From Desulfobulbaceae bacterium (GTDB lineage: Bacteria > Desulfobacterota > Desulfobulbia > Desulfobulbales > SURF-16): DNA of 14,289 bases. The stretch is from NCBI GenBank assembly GCA_024763115.1, contig JANTGB010000021.1, positions 1 to 14,289 of the forward strand. Direction: 5' to 3'. The notes below the pieces were generated by a model. The model saw only the letters and a list, made by a program, of their open reading frames with translations, was not told the origin of the DNA and made no database searches. Made by a program: the position numbers and the translations under genes. Numbering within the stretch: the first letter of the stretch is position 1; each line of letters begins with the position of its first letter. Shown piece after piece: positions 6,252-13,804 of this stretch.

Positions 6252-7184
6252 ATGTTAAACTTTAAAGAGAAGTTGAAAGAATTAAAACCCATTATCCGGG
6301 TAGCGCTGGTTCTGCTGCTTATTGCCGGGATCGGGGGAATGTATTTTTATTCCTTTGTTTACCAGCCTAACCTGCGGGCGCTCAGTAAACTTGAACATCA
6401 TCTGGCCTTTGTCAAACAGGAACGGCAGATATGGGAGGAAGAGAGGCAGGCCAAGGGCGTGACAGAGGTTGAGCAGCATGATTATCCGGCCAGGTTTAAT
6501 TATCTGACCCGCTATGAAATCAGTGATGAACATCTTATCCCCATGCTGCTTGAACGTTCCCAGGCCTGGTTTAACCGGAAGGATATGGATTTTCAAAATC
6601 TGACCAACCTTGGCAGCCGGACAATAAACTCATACCAGAGCAAAAAAATAGCCTTGAGCGGCAGGGCGACTTTCAGACGGTTCTGCAGCCTTCTGCAATG
6701 GCTGGAAAAGGATCTGCGGGCGGTTATTGACGGTTTTGACCTGCCGCCGACCTGTTATCCCGCAGCCTGGGAGAAAAAAAACTATAAAAACCAGGCAAAG
6801 GCCGAGTGTAAGCTGCGGCCCTTTAATATTATTTTTCACTGGGTTGAAAATGTTCCCCGCCGTTTTCGCTCAATTCCTGAGTTCCCGGAAGCGGAAAGTG
6901 TTAAACGTGATCCGTTCAGCCCCAGCCGGATGGAAAAAATTTATGACGGCAACCACCCCCTGCCCAGGGATAAAATAATTTATCTGTTGCCTCCACCGGA
7001 TATTAAACTCCAGGGAATAACCGCCGGCGGTAAAGGTATTCAGGCCTTGATTAATAATAGATTCTACGGCCCCGGTGACAGCATGGCTGACGGTTACCTT
7101 GTTCTGAATATCAATGGTGATGAGGTGATAATAGGACGGAATAATATCCGTCACCGCCTGAAACTGCCGAGAAAGCAATTATAA
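6252..7184 (+). CDS. PilO-like protein fused to a PilP/GspC/MshK-like domain
   Basis: The product has 310 residues, longer than ordinary PilO (about 200). Residues 1-13 are cytoplasmic, 14-35 a membrane helix (IIRVALVLLLIAGIGGMYFY), about 40-75 a coiled coil, and about 80-195 a PilO/MshJ-like periplasmic domain (KIALSGRATFRRFCSLLQWL). A second domain starts with RDPFSPSR (219-226), the hallmark preceding PilP/GspC/MshK domains. It continues with IKLQGIT, ALINNRFYGPGD and GYLVLNINGDEVII (about 251-300), the small beta domain that contacts the secretin. In most systems these are two proteins. The fusion sits directly before the secretin gene, as expected. No Shine-Dalgarno sequence precedes the ATG, but no better start is visible. 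Confidence 0.8.
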   Translation: MLNFKEKLKELKPIIRVALVLLLIAGIGGMYFYSFVYQPNLRALSKLEHHLAFVKQERQIWEEERQAKGVTEVEQHDYPARFNYLTRYEISDEHLIPMLLERSQAWFNRKDMDFQNLTNLGSRTINSYQSKKIALSGRATFRRFCSLLQWLEKDLRAVIDGFDLPPTCYPAAWEKKNYKNQAKAECKLRPFNIIFHWVENVPRRFRSIPEFPEAESVKRDPFSPSRMEKIYDGNHPLPRDKIIYLLPPPDIKLQGITAGGKGIQALINNRFYGPGDSMADGYLVLNINGDEVIIGRNNIRHRLKLPRKQL

Positions 7185-7185
7185 T

Positions 7186-7308
7186 AAATTCGTAAAAACC
7201 TGTTTTACCATGAAGTTCATGAAGAAAATGAAGAAAATGAAGAAAAAACAAAATCGTGACTTCATGATCTTCATGCTCTTCATGGTGAGTTAAAACTTTT
7301 CCGAATTT
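7186..7308. repeat. Palindromic element built of ATGAAG/CTTCAT triplet-spaced units
   Basis: The left arm 7207-7233 (ACCATGAAG, then ATGAAG units spaced by 3 bases) is complementary to the right arm 7260-7286 (CTTCAT units, then CTTCATGGT), with mismatches almost only in the spacer triplets. Outer ends AAATTCG (7186-7192) and CGAATTT (7302-7308) also pair. The element starts 2 bases after the upstream stop codon and ends about 10 bases before the secretin ribosome binding site, so it fills the gap almost exactly. Confidence 0.7.
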
Positions 7309-7333
7309 GTTAATTATAGGAAGGTAACAATTT

Positions 7334-9001
7334 ATGTCTCAACAACGACATCTTTTTATAACATTTTTTTTCCTGTTCTTGACGATGCTCTTGGGGCCGG
7401 CCCGGCAATGCCCGGCAGCCGCCCCCCAGGTCTGGGATGATGAAATTTCCTTTGATGACATGGAAACGGATGAAAAAAATCTTGAAAACAATGCTCAGCC
7501 GTATCCGGTTTTCCCGGAACAGGATCTGTCAGCCGACGACGGGGAACAGCTTTATGCCGACCCGGATGATAACATTACTGTCCCCTATCCTGATCTGCCT
7601 CTGCCTTCTCCGGCGGAAATTGCCCCGGAACTGGAAAAATCGACTCAGCAGTCAATTGAAGATTTATTTAAATCAAACCTGGGCAATAATCACTCCTCCA
7701 CAATCCCGAAAATTTTCCTAAACAGGGACGGCAATGAAAAAATGTTGGAATTCGTCAACCTGGAAAATGCCGATATCCGTCCTGTTCTCCTTAACTATAT
7801 GGAAGATAACGACATAAACTTCATGATTGAACCAAATATCGACTGCCGGGTCAGTCTCAGTTTCCATAACGTCTCACTGTGGACAACCTTTCAGAATATT
7901 CTTTCCAGCTGTTCCCTGGGCTACAAGGTTCTTGACGGTATTCTTCAGGTCAACACCCATGAAGCCCTTGCCGCAGACCGTAAACTTAAACAACTTATCA
8001 CCGGCGGCCCTTATTTCCTGAACTACCTGAAGGCCGGGGATGTCAAGGAAATGCTCAGCTCCGGCACGGAAAAGGGACAGGGGCTGCTCTCCAATCCGGA
8101 TACGGTTTCCGAACCGCCCAGCGTGGTTGCTGATGAGGCCACCAATTCTATTATTATTCGCGATGAAGCCGACAATGTTAAACATATACTGGCCCTGCTG
8201 GCTGAGATGGACAAACCCTCGGCCCAGGTCCGGGTACAGACCTGGATTATTCAGACAAATTCCACCACAGCCCGGGAACTGGGAGTGCGATGGGGGGCCA
8301 GGGTTGAGATGGGCGACACCTATCTCTTTGGCCGTTCCCGTCAGTTTTATGAACCGGCAGACGACAACCCCTCCTCCCCTGATACCGGGTATGGTCTGGG
8401 AAACAATTCCGATCTTTACAGTATGGGAATGGGAGTTTTCAATGATAATGTCCGACTGGCCGCCGAACTTGAGGCCCTGGAGTCAGAGGGCAAACTGACC
8501 GTATTATCCCGGCCGGAAGTTGTTTTACAGAACCATAAAGAAGCGACCATTGCCGCCGGCTCGGAGATCTGGGTTTCCGTCTATCAGCATGAACATAATG
8601 AACTGAAACTTATTGACGCTACCATGCGGGTTACGGTAACACCGCATATCACCAGAGGCGGCTATATTATGCTGGCTGTGACCGTTGACGATCGCCAGCC
8701 CAACTTTGCCAACCGAATCAGTGACATCCCGGAGATAATCGCCAAGACCGTGCAGACGGAACTGCTGGTCTATAACGGCAGAACCGTGGTGCTGGGCGGC
8801 CTGAAAAAGAACAAAGCAGCAAAAGACAATGACGGGGTGCCGGTTTTAAAGGATGTCCCCATGCTCGGCCCGCTCTTCCGTTATAAATCAACCAGTACCC
8901 AGGATGAAGAACTGGTTATTATTATCAGGCCGACAATAATTCCCTATGAAAATATCGAAAACATGAATAACAGCTTTTCAACAGTACAGGTAAACAGGTG
9001 A
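7334..9001 (+). CDS. mshL: Secretin, MshL/PilQ type
   Basis: The product is a 555-residue outer-membrane secretin, forming a gated multimeric channel for pili or secreted proteins. A signal peptide covers about 1-30 (FITFFFLFLTMLLG, then CPAAA). Residues 31-115 are an acidic, Pro-rich linker. An STN/N0-like domain spans about 137-213 (EFVNLENADIRPVL), an N1-type domain about 215-295 (NSIIIRDEADNVKHIL), and the secretin core about 299-540 with VLSRPEV, TPHIT and the signature VPVLKDVPMLGPLFR (502-516). There is no AMIN domain and only one N1 repeat. This, with the length and gene order, is closer to MshL than to classical PilQ or GspD; the symbol denotes that family resemblance. No S-domain is seen at the C-terminus. 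AGGAAGG at 7318-7324 is a good ribosome binding site for the ATG at 7334. Confidence 0.95.
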   Translation: MSQQRHLFITFFFLFLTMLLGPARQCPAAAPQVWDDEISFDDMETDEKNLENNAQPYPVFPEQDLSADDGEQLYADPDDNITVPYPDLPLPSPAEIAPELEKSTQQSIEDLFKSNLGNNHSSTIPKIFLNRDGNEKMLEFVNLENADIRPVLLNYMEDNDINFMIEPNIDCRVSLSFHNVSLWTTFQNILSSCSLGYKVLDGILQVNTHEALAADRKLKQLITGGPYFLNYLKAGDVKEMLSSGTEKGQGLLSNPDTVSEPPSVVADEATNSIIIRDEADNVKHILALLAEMDKPSAQVRVQTWIIQTNSTTARELGVRWGARVEMGDTYLFGRSRQFYEPADDNPSSPDTGYGLGNNSDLYSMGMGVFNDNVRLAAELEALESEGKLTVLSRPEVVLQNHKEATIAAGSEIWVSVYQHEHNELKLIDATMRVTVTPHITRGGYIMLAVTVDDRQPNFANRISDIPEIIAKTVQTELLVYNGRTVVLGGLKKNKAAKDNDGVPVLKDVPMLGPLFRYKSTSTQDEELVIIIRPTIIPYENIENMNNSFSTVQVNR

Positions 9002-9135
9002 TGGATTCGCAGGTCTGATTGAGCAAAGCAGCTAAGCGGCACAGCGAGACATCGAGATCGGACAACAGGCTGAAAACAGTTCGCCAAAAGTAGGGTGCGC
9101 CGTGCACACCTCTGCACAAAAAGGTAGAAAAACAG
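9002..9135 (+). other. Gap between secretin and ATPase genes with a REP-like palindrome
   Basis: These 134 non-coding bases lie within the block. Positions 9090-9110 read GTAG followed by an imperfect hairpin, GGTG-C-GC against GC-A-CACC with a CGT loop (9094-9110), the form of a single REP element. AAGG at 9121-9124 is the likely ribosome binding site for the GTG start at 9136. The rest shows no feature I recognise. Confidence 0.5.
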
Positions 9136-10887
9136 GTGATAAAGCAGAAACCAATAGGTCAAATCCTGACCGATAAAGGATTAATCACTGATAAAGATGT
9201 CGACTTTATCCTCAGTGAAAAATATGAGGGTGAACTGTTCCTTGAGGCCCTTCAGCGCCTCAAGCTGTACCAGGGTGACAAAAATCTGCTCTGGCAGGCC
9301 CAGGCAGATCAGCTGGGAGTGCCTTTCTACCTGGCGGACAAGGATTTTCAATGGGACAAAGATCTGATTCTAGAGCTTGATGTGGAACTGGCCATCCAGT
9401 ACAAGGTTTTACCCCTGTGGCTCAAAAATAATTTTCTCTGCATTGCCATGGACAGGCCCCAGGATATTCCGGCTATTGAGGCAATCAGGATGGCCACCGG
9501 CTATCATATCCGCACCTCCTTTATCGGCCCTGATCAATTTGCCGAAGGTTTTAAAACTCTCTATGATCTGAATATCGCCAAACTCGAAGATATTGCCAGT
9601 AAGGACAGTTTAAGCAACCAGATTGCCGAGGCCTCAACCGATCAGGTCGGATCAAACCGGGAAGACAAGGAACATGTAACCTTTGCCGAACAGCTCGGGG
9701 CTCTTAATCTTGATGAAGAACCGATAAGTGACAGCAAACCGGTTCGCCTGCTGCATAATATTCTTTTAAGAGGCGTTCTCTCCGACACCTCTGATATTCA
9801 TATTGAACCAGGGGATAAAAACGCAAAAATTCGTTTTAGAATTGATGGTTTTCTCCAGGAAATCACCCAAATAGACCGAAACCTTTATCTGCCGATGATT
9901 ACCACTATAAAGGTACTGGCGGCAATGGATATATCGGAACGTCGTCTGCCTCAGGATGGCCGGTTTTCCGTGGTTTCCGGAGGGCAGAGCATTGACCTCC
10001 GGGTCTCGTCCCTGCCCACGGTGCATGGAGAAAAAATTGTTATCCGCCTGCTCAGGCGCGGCACCGGCATTCTCCGTCTTGACCGGCTGGGTCTTGACAG
10101 TCAGACTGCTGAGGCCATGCGGAGGGCCATTCTTACCAGCAACGGCATGGTACTTATTACCGGCCCCACCGGCAGCGGCAAAAGCACTACTCTTTATGCC
10201 CTGCTAAGAGAAGTTGATCTGGCCCGTTTAAATGTCATAACCATTGAAGATCCGGTGGAATATGAAATGGCCCAGGTAACCCAGGTAAATGTTCGTTCCG
10301 ACATCGGCCTGACTTTTGCCGCAATCCTTCGTACTGTCCTGCGCCAGGATCCCGATGTGGTAATGGTCGGTGAAATACGTGATCTGGAAACTGCGGAAAT
10401 GGCTACCAGGGCGGCCCTGACCGGCCATCTGGTATTTTCCACCCTGCATACCAACAGCGCCCCGGCCACCATCGACCGCTTGCTGGAAATGGGAATTCCC
10501 TCATATCTGCTGGGCTCTTCCCTGCAGTTTATCGGGGCTCAACGGTTGGCTCGGCGGATATGCCCTCATTGCCGGGAACCATATACCCCGGCCGGTAACT
10601 ACCAGGCCATGTTTTCGGAAAAGGAATTAAGTGATATTTCCTTTGTTCATGGCCGGGGCTGTGATGAGTGCGGCCATACCGGCTATAAAGGCCGCCTTGC
10701 CCTGCTTGAATATCTTACGGTTGACCAGGATATCGCCCGGCTGATCTCTCAAAAAAATCTGTCCGACAAAATCAGGGAACAGGCTGAAAAAAACGGCAAG
10801 TTTGTCTCAATCACTGTTCCCGGCCTTAAGGCGGTTAAAGAAGGGGAAACCACTATTGAGGAATTACGACGGATCATGGGCGAATAA
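9136..10887 (+). CDS. gspE: GspE/PilB/MshE-type assembly ATPase
   Basis: The product is a 583-residue hexameric cytoplasmic ATPase that powers pilus or pseudopilus assembly through the platform protein encoded next. Residues 1-150 form a GspE N-terminal (MshEN-like) domain, IGQILTDKGLITDKDVDFIL then QLGVPFYL. The first Arg-Leu-Gly of the c-di-GMP-binding MshEN motif is not conserved (P-I-G) and the second repeat is off-pattern. The catalytic part has Walker A GPTGSGKST (343-351), Walker B VVMVGEIRD (408-416), the His-box GHLVFSTLHTNSA and a tetracysteine zinc site (C476, C479, C509, C512), typical of assembly ATPases and not of PilT. GTG at 9136 is the start giving a full N-terminal domain; AAGG lies 11 bases upstream. 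The symbol denotes the family; MSHA-type MshE is equally possible. Confidence 0.96.
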   Translation: MIKQKPIGQILTDKGLITDKDVDFILSEKYEGELFLEALQRLKLYQGDKNLLWQAQADQLGVPFYLADKDFQWDKDLILELDVELAIQYKVLPLWLKNNFLCIAMDRPQDIPAIEAIRMATGYHIRTSFIGPDQFAEGFKTLYDLNIAKLEDIASKDSLSNQIAEASTDQVGSNREDKEHVTFAEQLGALNLDEEPISDSKPVRLLHNILLRGVLSDTSDIHIEPGDKNAKIRFRIDGFLQEITQIDRNLYLPMITTIKVLAAMDISERRLPQDGRFSVVSGGQSIDLRVSSLPTVHGEKIVIRLLRRGTGILRLDRLGLDSQTAEAMRRAILTSNGMVLITGPTGSGKSTTLYALLREVDLARLNVITIEDPVEYEMAQVTQVNVRSDIGLTFAAILRTVLRQDPDVVMVGEIRDLETAEMATRAALTGHLVFSTLHTNSAPATIDRLLEMGIPSYLLGSSLQFIGAQRLARRICPHCREPYTPAGNYQAMFSEKELSDISFVHGRGCDECGHTGYKGRLALLEYLTVDQDIARLISQKNLSDKIREQAEKNGKFVSITVPGLKAVKEGETTIEELRRIMGE

Positions 10888-10902
10888 GTAACTTACCAAA
10901 AT

Positions 10903-12168
10903 ATGAGCAGATATTTTCAATATAAGGGCCTGGCCAAAAACGGCAGGAAAACAAGCGGTATTATTGAGGCTGAAGATGAAGACCAGGCAGTTGCCCTGCT
11001 TCGTCCATCCATTGCCACCCTGATTAATCTGGCAGAAATTTCAGCGGAAGAAGGAAACCGGCAGCTGGTGGAAAAAGAGCTCAAGGCCGGCAGAGGTTCC
11101 ATTCTTTCCCGTTTTTTTCCCCATAAAATTTCCGCGACCGAACTTACTTTTTTTACCCGGCAACTGGGAATAATGCTGGGAGCGGGAATGAGTCTGGTAA
11201 ACTCTCTGGAAGGATTGGCCGTCTCTCAGCGGGATCAGCAGACCGCTGCCATGTTTCGTGATATTGCCGACAAAATCCGCCAGGGTAAAAATTTCTGGGA
11301 AGCCCTGGCCTTTTACCCGAACTCCTTTAACAAGATGTATATAAATGTTGTCCGTTCAGGTGAGGCCAGCGGTAGGCTTGATGAGATATTAAAAGAACTG
11401 GCTGATCAAATGGAAAAAGTCCGCAAGATCAAAAGCGATGTCATGGGGGCCATGTATTACCCTGTTTTCAGTACGGTGGTGGCTTTTATAGTTGTCCTGA
11501 TCATGCTGATAAAAATTATTCCGATTTTTGAGAAAATGTATGCCGGTTTCGGGGCAAAGCTGCCGGCCATAACCATGCTGCTTATAAGTATCAGTCAAAA
11601 TGTCCGCAGCCATTTTTTTCTCTTTGCCGGAATTTTTTTCAGCCTGCTCATTTTATTTCACCAACTCTGGAAAAAAAATCATAATTTTCGGGTCAACATG
11701 GAATTCCTGATGCTCAGAATTCCATTTTTCGGCGCTATTCTTCGGGAATTCGCCTATGTTCAGCTCTGTCGAGTTTTAGGGATGCTGCTGGGCAGCGGGG
11801 TGCATATTGTCGAATCCATTCAGCTTACCTCCGAGGTTGTCCGCTGGCAGTCAATGCGCAAGGGGCTTAAAACCTGTGCTGGAAATCTCCAGGAAGGCCA
11901 GTACCTGGCTGACAGTTTTCAGGAAGAAAACATCCTGCCCACTCTTGCCACCCAGATGATCCGTTCGGGCGAAGAAACCGGCCAGGTTGAGAAAATGTTG
12001 CAGAATGTGGCGAATTTTTATGATGAAATGCTGTCCGCCAAGATCAAGGGTATTAATTCGGTAATTGAACCAATTCTTATCGTCCTGCTGGGCGGCCTGG
12101 TGGCGGTACTGCTTTTAGCCATGTATATGCCTATTTTCTCCATGAGTCAGGCTATGCGCGGACATTAA
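10903..12168 (+). CDS. gspF: GspF/PilC/MshG-type inner-membrane platform protein
   Basis: The product is a 421-residue polytopic platform protein that couples the ATPase to assembly of a pilus or pseudopilus. The N-terminal YKGLAKNGRKTSGIIEAEDE is the classic GspF opening. Two T2SSF domains follow, about 78-200 (FTRQLGIMLGAGMSLVNSLE; VVRSGEASGRLDEIL) and about 278-400 (LCRVLGMLLGSGVHIVESI; MIRSGEETGQVEKML). Membrane helices lie at about 188-207, 238-255 and 390-412. Length and repeat structure are standard for the family. It starts 15 bases after the ATPase stop with no clear Shine-Dalgarno sequence, so coupling to the ATPase gene is likely. The symbol denotes the family. Confidence 0.96.
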   Translation: MSRYFQYKGLAKNGRKTSGIIEAEDEDQAVALLRPSIATLINLAEISAEEGNRQLVEKELKAGRGSILSRFFPHKISATELTFFTRQLGIMLGAGMSLVNSLEGLAVSQRDQQTAAMFRDIADKIRQGKNFWEALAFYPNSFNKMYINVVRSGEASGRLDEILKELADQMEKVRKIKSDVMGAMYYPVFSTVVAFIVVLIMLIKIIPIFEKMYAGFGAKLPAITMLLISISQNVRSHFFLFAGIFFSLLILFHQLWKKNHNFRVNMEFLMLRIPFFGAILREFAYVQLCRVLGMLLGSGVHIVESIQLTSEVVRWQSMRKGLKTCAGNLQEGQYLADSFQEENILPTLATQMIRSGEETGQVEKMLQNVANFYDEMLSAKIKGINSVIEPILIVLLGGLVAVLLLAMYMPIFSMSQAMRGH

Positions 12169-12219
12169 AATAAGACAGAGGACAGATGTCGGAGACATAA
12201 TAAAACACGTATAAATATA

Positions 12220-13149
12220 ATGCGAAAAAATATTATAAAAATTCTTGTACTGTGGTTCCTGCCGGCCCTTGCCGTCAGCCTTTTCAGCGGCTGCGGCAGC
12301 TCTGTTTCCAGTTCCGGCCCCTCGCTGTCCGGCACAATAAAGCCAATCAATATCATTGCCCTGCCGATAGCCGATTATTGCCCTGATTTTTATCATGATG
12401 GAGCCGGACAACGGCAGACTGCCATAAATGATCTTATCTTTGCCCGGCTTAAACAGGCGGGATTAAGCAATTTCAACAGAGATGAAATGCTTTGCCGGCT
12501 GCTTAAAGAAGGCATAATGCAAAAAAATGACAGGATGGGAGATATTGACTTTTTTGATCCCAGCCAATGGAATGGAATAACCGAAAAAATGGTAAGCGGC
12601 ATTACCCCGCTTAATTCCCTGACGCCTGCGACAAAACCGCAACAGCCTCTCAATATGAAAAAAATTTTTTCTTTAGGCCGTTTGCTTAAGGCGGACTACG
12701 TGCTCCGGGGACGAATTGTGCCGATAGACCGGCCCGATTTAACAAATCTACAGAAAGCAGACAGGCTTTTGCTATTTTATCTCGAGCTGAATAAACAGCC
12801 GGTTGTCCTCTCTGCCCGGGCCGGGATGTATGATCCCGCCTTCAGACCAGAGAACTATCAGGCGGCAGCCGACAGAATTGAACTGCAACTCTTTCTCCTG
12901 GAAACCGCAAGCGGCAATATTGTCTGGCAGGGCAAGACACAACTTCCCGCAGTTATAAGCTCAGGTTTCAGCGCCCATGAACCTTTTCAAAAAAGTCTGA
13001 AAAAAATGAAACGGCTTGCCGGAGAATTATTAGATAATTTAATCAGGCAAAGCGCTTATTCCGCTGCTGAGCCAGAAAAAATTACCCCGGAACAGGAAAT
13101 GATTTCCCCTGAGTCCCTGCCTGAGCCCTATCCTGTCCCGGCCGGATGA
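12220..13149 (+). CDS. Outer-membrane lipoprotein with CsgG/LpoB-like core
   Basis: The product has 309 residues. The N-terminus has a hydrophobic stretch and a lipobox-like FSGC with the lipidated Cys at position 25; Gly at +2 is compatible with outer-membrane sorting. The mature part resembles the alpha/beta core shared by CsgG, LpoB and TolB-N type proteins: a first strand INIIALPIADY, an ADYVLRGRIV strand, and LQLFLLETASGNIVWQGK, the 'variable attribute of the complex / vW-G' pattern. The C-terminal 30 residues are Pro/Glu-rich. The family match is from pattern only, so the function is unknown. As the last gene of the block it could act as a pilotin-like or channel-associated lipoprotein for the secretin or the TolC-like protein. 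No Shine-Dalgarno sequence is seen near the ATG; a CGGAG at 12190-12194 is too far away. Confidence 0.75.
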   Translation: MRKNIIKILVLWFLPALAVSLFSGCGSSVSSSGPSLSGTIKPINIIALPIADYCPDFYHDGAGQRQTAINDLIFARLKQAGLSNFNRDEMLCRLLKEGIMQKNDRMGDIDFFDPSQWNGITEKMVSGITPLNSLTPATKPQQPLNMKKIFSLGRLLKADYVLRGRIVPIDRPDLTNLQKADRLLLFYLELNKQPVVLSARAGMYDPAFRPENYQAAADRIELQLFLLETASGNIVWQGKTQLPAVISSGFSAHEPFQKSLKKMKRLAGELLDNLIRQSAYSAAEPEKITPEQEMISPESLPEPYPVPAG

Positions 13150-13180
13150 ATTTAACGTAACTTCTCCAAAAGTTGTAATT

Positions 13181-13270
13181 AGTCCCTTAGGAATTATTTT
13201 CGTGTTATTTGTGGCAAGAAATCAAAAAATGCTTTTGAAATAAATAACTTGCCTCTACCGTTAAGGGACT
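13181..13270. repeat. Nested palindrome after the gene block
   Basis: There are three concentric pairs: AGTCCCTTA (13181-13189) with TAAGGGACT (13262-13270), GGCAAG (13213-13218) with CTTGCC (13248-13253), and TCAAAA (13222-13227) with TTTTGA (13233-13238). It begins 31 bases after the lipoprotein stop. It could serve as an mRNA 3'-end structure, or be a small MITE-like element; no long T-tract marks it as a standard terminator. Confidence 0.5.
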
Positions 13271-13315
13271 TGTCCTAAGAACCCTGAGGTTTTCTTCCAC
13301 TTTAGTGGGTTAGGG

Positions 13316-13617
13316 TCAGAGTAAAATTAATAATCTGATTTTTGCCATCCAACTGATCTTCCTCGCTTCTTTTCTTTTTATCCGCCTTCCTGTTAAGGCC
13401 TTAATTTCTTTTCGAAATCGACCATTGCCTACAACCATGCCTTTATTCGTAGTGCTTCGAATATTTTTCAACAACTCGGCATCAAAATGGCGGGCAAACA
13501 ATGCGTGGCGTACGCAAATCAGAAATTTTACCCAGGGCATTGACTAGGTCAACTTGACCAATGATAATCAGCAGGATCTGTCACCATCTCAGCTCTTAAC
13601 AGGTTTAGCTCAATATA
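13316..13617 (-). pseudogene. RAYT / IS200-like Y1 transposase, C-terminal remnant with frameshifts
   Basis: On the minus strand, 13617-13549 reads YIELNLLRAEMVTDPADYHW then SS and a stop. This matches the RAYT/Y1 signature YIELNPVRAGMV-x-P-x-DYPWSS. Just after it, in another frame, comes VNALGK, equivalent to the expected CNALGK. A further frame change gives ALFARHFDAELL, ATNKG-like TTNKGMVVGNGRFRKEI and ALTGRR, the family's C-terminal region, ending in the terminal inverted repeat. So at least one stop and two frame changes disrupt the gene. Everything before YIEL, including the HUH and catalytic Tyr regions, is absent: the coding match ends where palindromic repeat DNA begins near 13618. 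The assignment is from recognised family motifs. Confidence 0.82.
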
Positions 13618-13647
13618 TTTTGTAACTACTCATGGGGTAAGCACCTA
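13611..13647. repeat. Partial second copy of the element's left end
   Basis: ATATTTTGTAACT, then GGGG and TAAGCACC, parallels the left end of the adjacent element (ATATTTGTAACT, GGGGG, GGTAAGCGACC at 13665-13701). It looks like a truncated tandem copy, at the point where the transposase reading frame is lost. Confidence 0.45.
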
Positions 13648-13669
13648 ATGATTGCAAATCTCAATATTT

Positions 13670-13804
13670 GTAACTGGTTACAGGGGGCAGGTAAGCGACC
13701 GGAGGGAGACTCCGGGAGATTTTTGCGATTAGGCTGGCGTAGCGTATTAGTCATACGTAAGCCAGTCTTATCACGGAAATATCTGGTGCCCTGTGAGCAG
13801 TTAC
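13670..13804. repeat. 135-bp palindromic element inside the RAYT remnant
   Basis: The ends GTAACTG (13670-13676) and CAGTTAC (13798-13804) are inverted, with further pairing inward: TACAGGG against CCCTGTG, then GATTAGGCTGGCGTA against TACGTAAGCCAGTCTTATC. CCGGAG-GGAGA-CTCCGG forms a side hairpin. AATATTT flanks both ends directly (13663-13669 and 13807-13813), possibly a target duplication. The AGGTAAGCGA and GACTCCG words also occur in the dispersed repeat copies 1 and 2. Confidence 0.65.

Noticed and set aside
7207..7286. Repeated ATGAAG units considered as a CRISPR or VNTR array
   Set aside because: The units are only 6 bases with 3-base spacers and turn into their inverted form, which is a palindrome and not an array.
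13670..13804. Palindromic element considered as an integron attC site
   Set aside because: The ends do not carry the attC core GTTRRRY/RYYYAAC arrangement, and no integrase or cassette is present.
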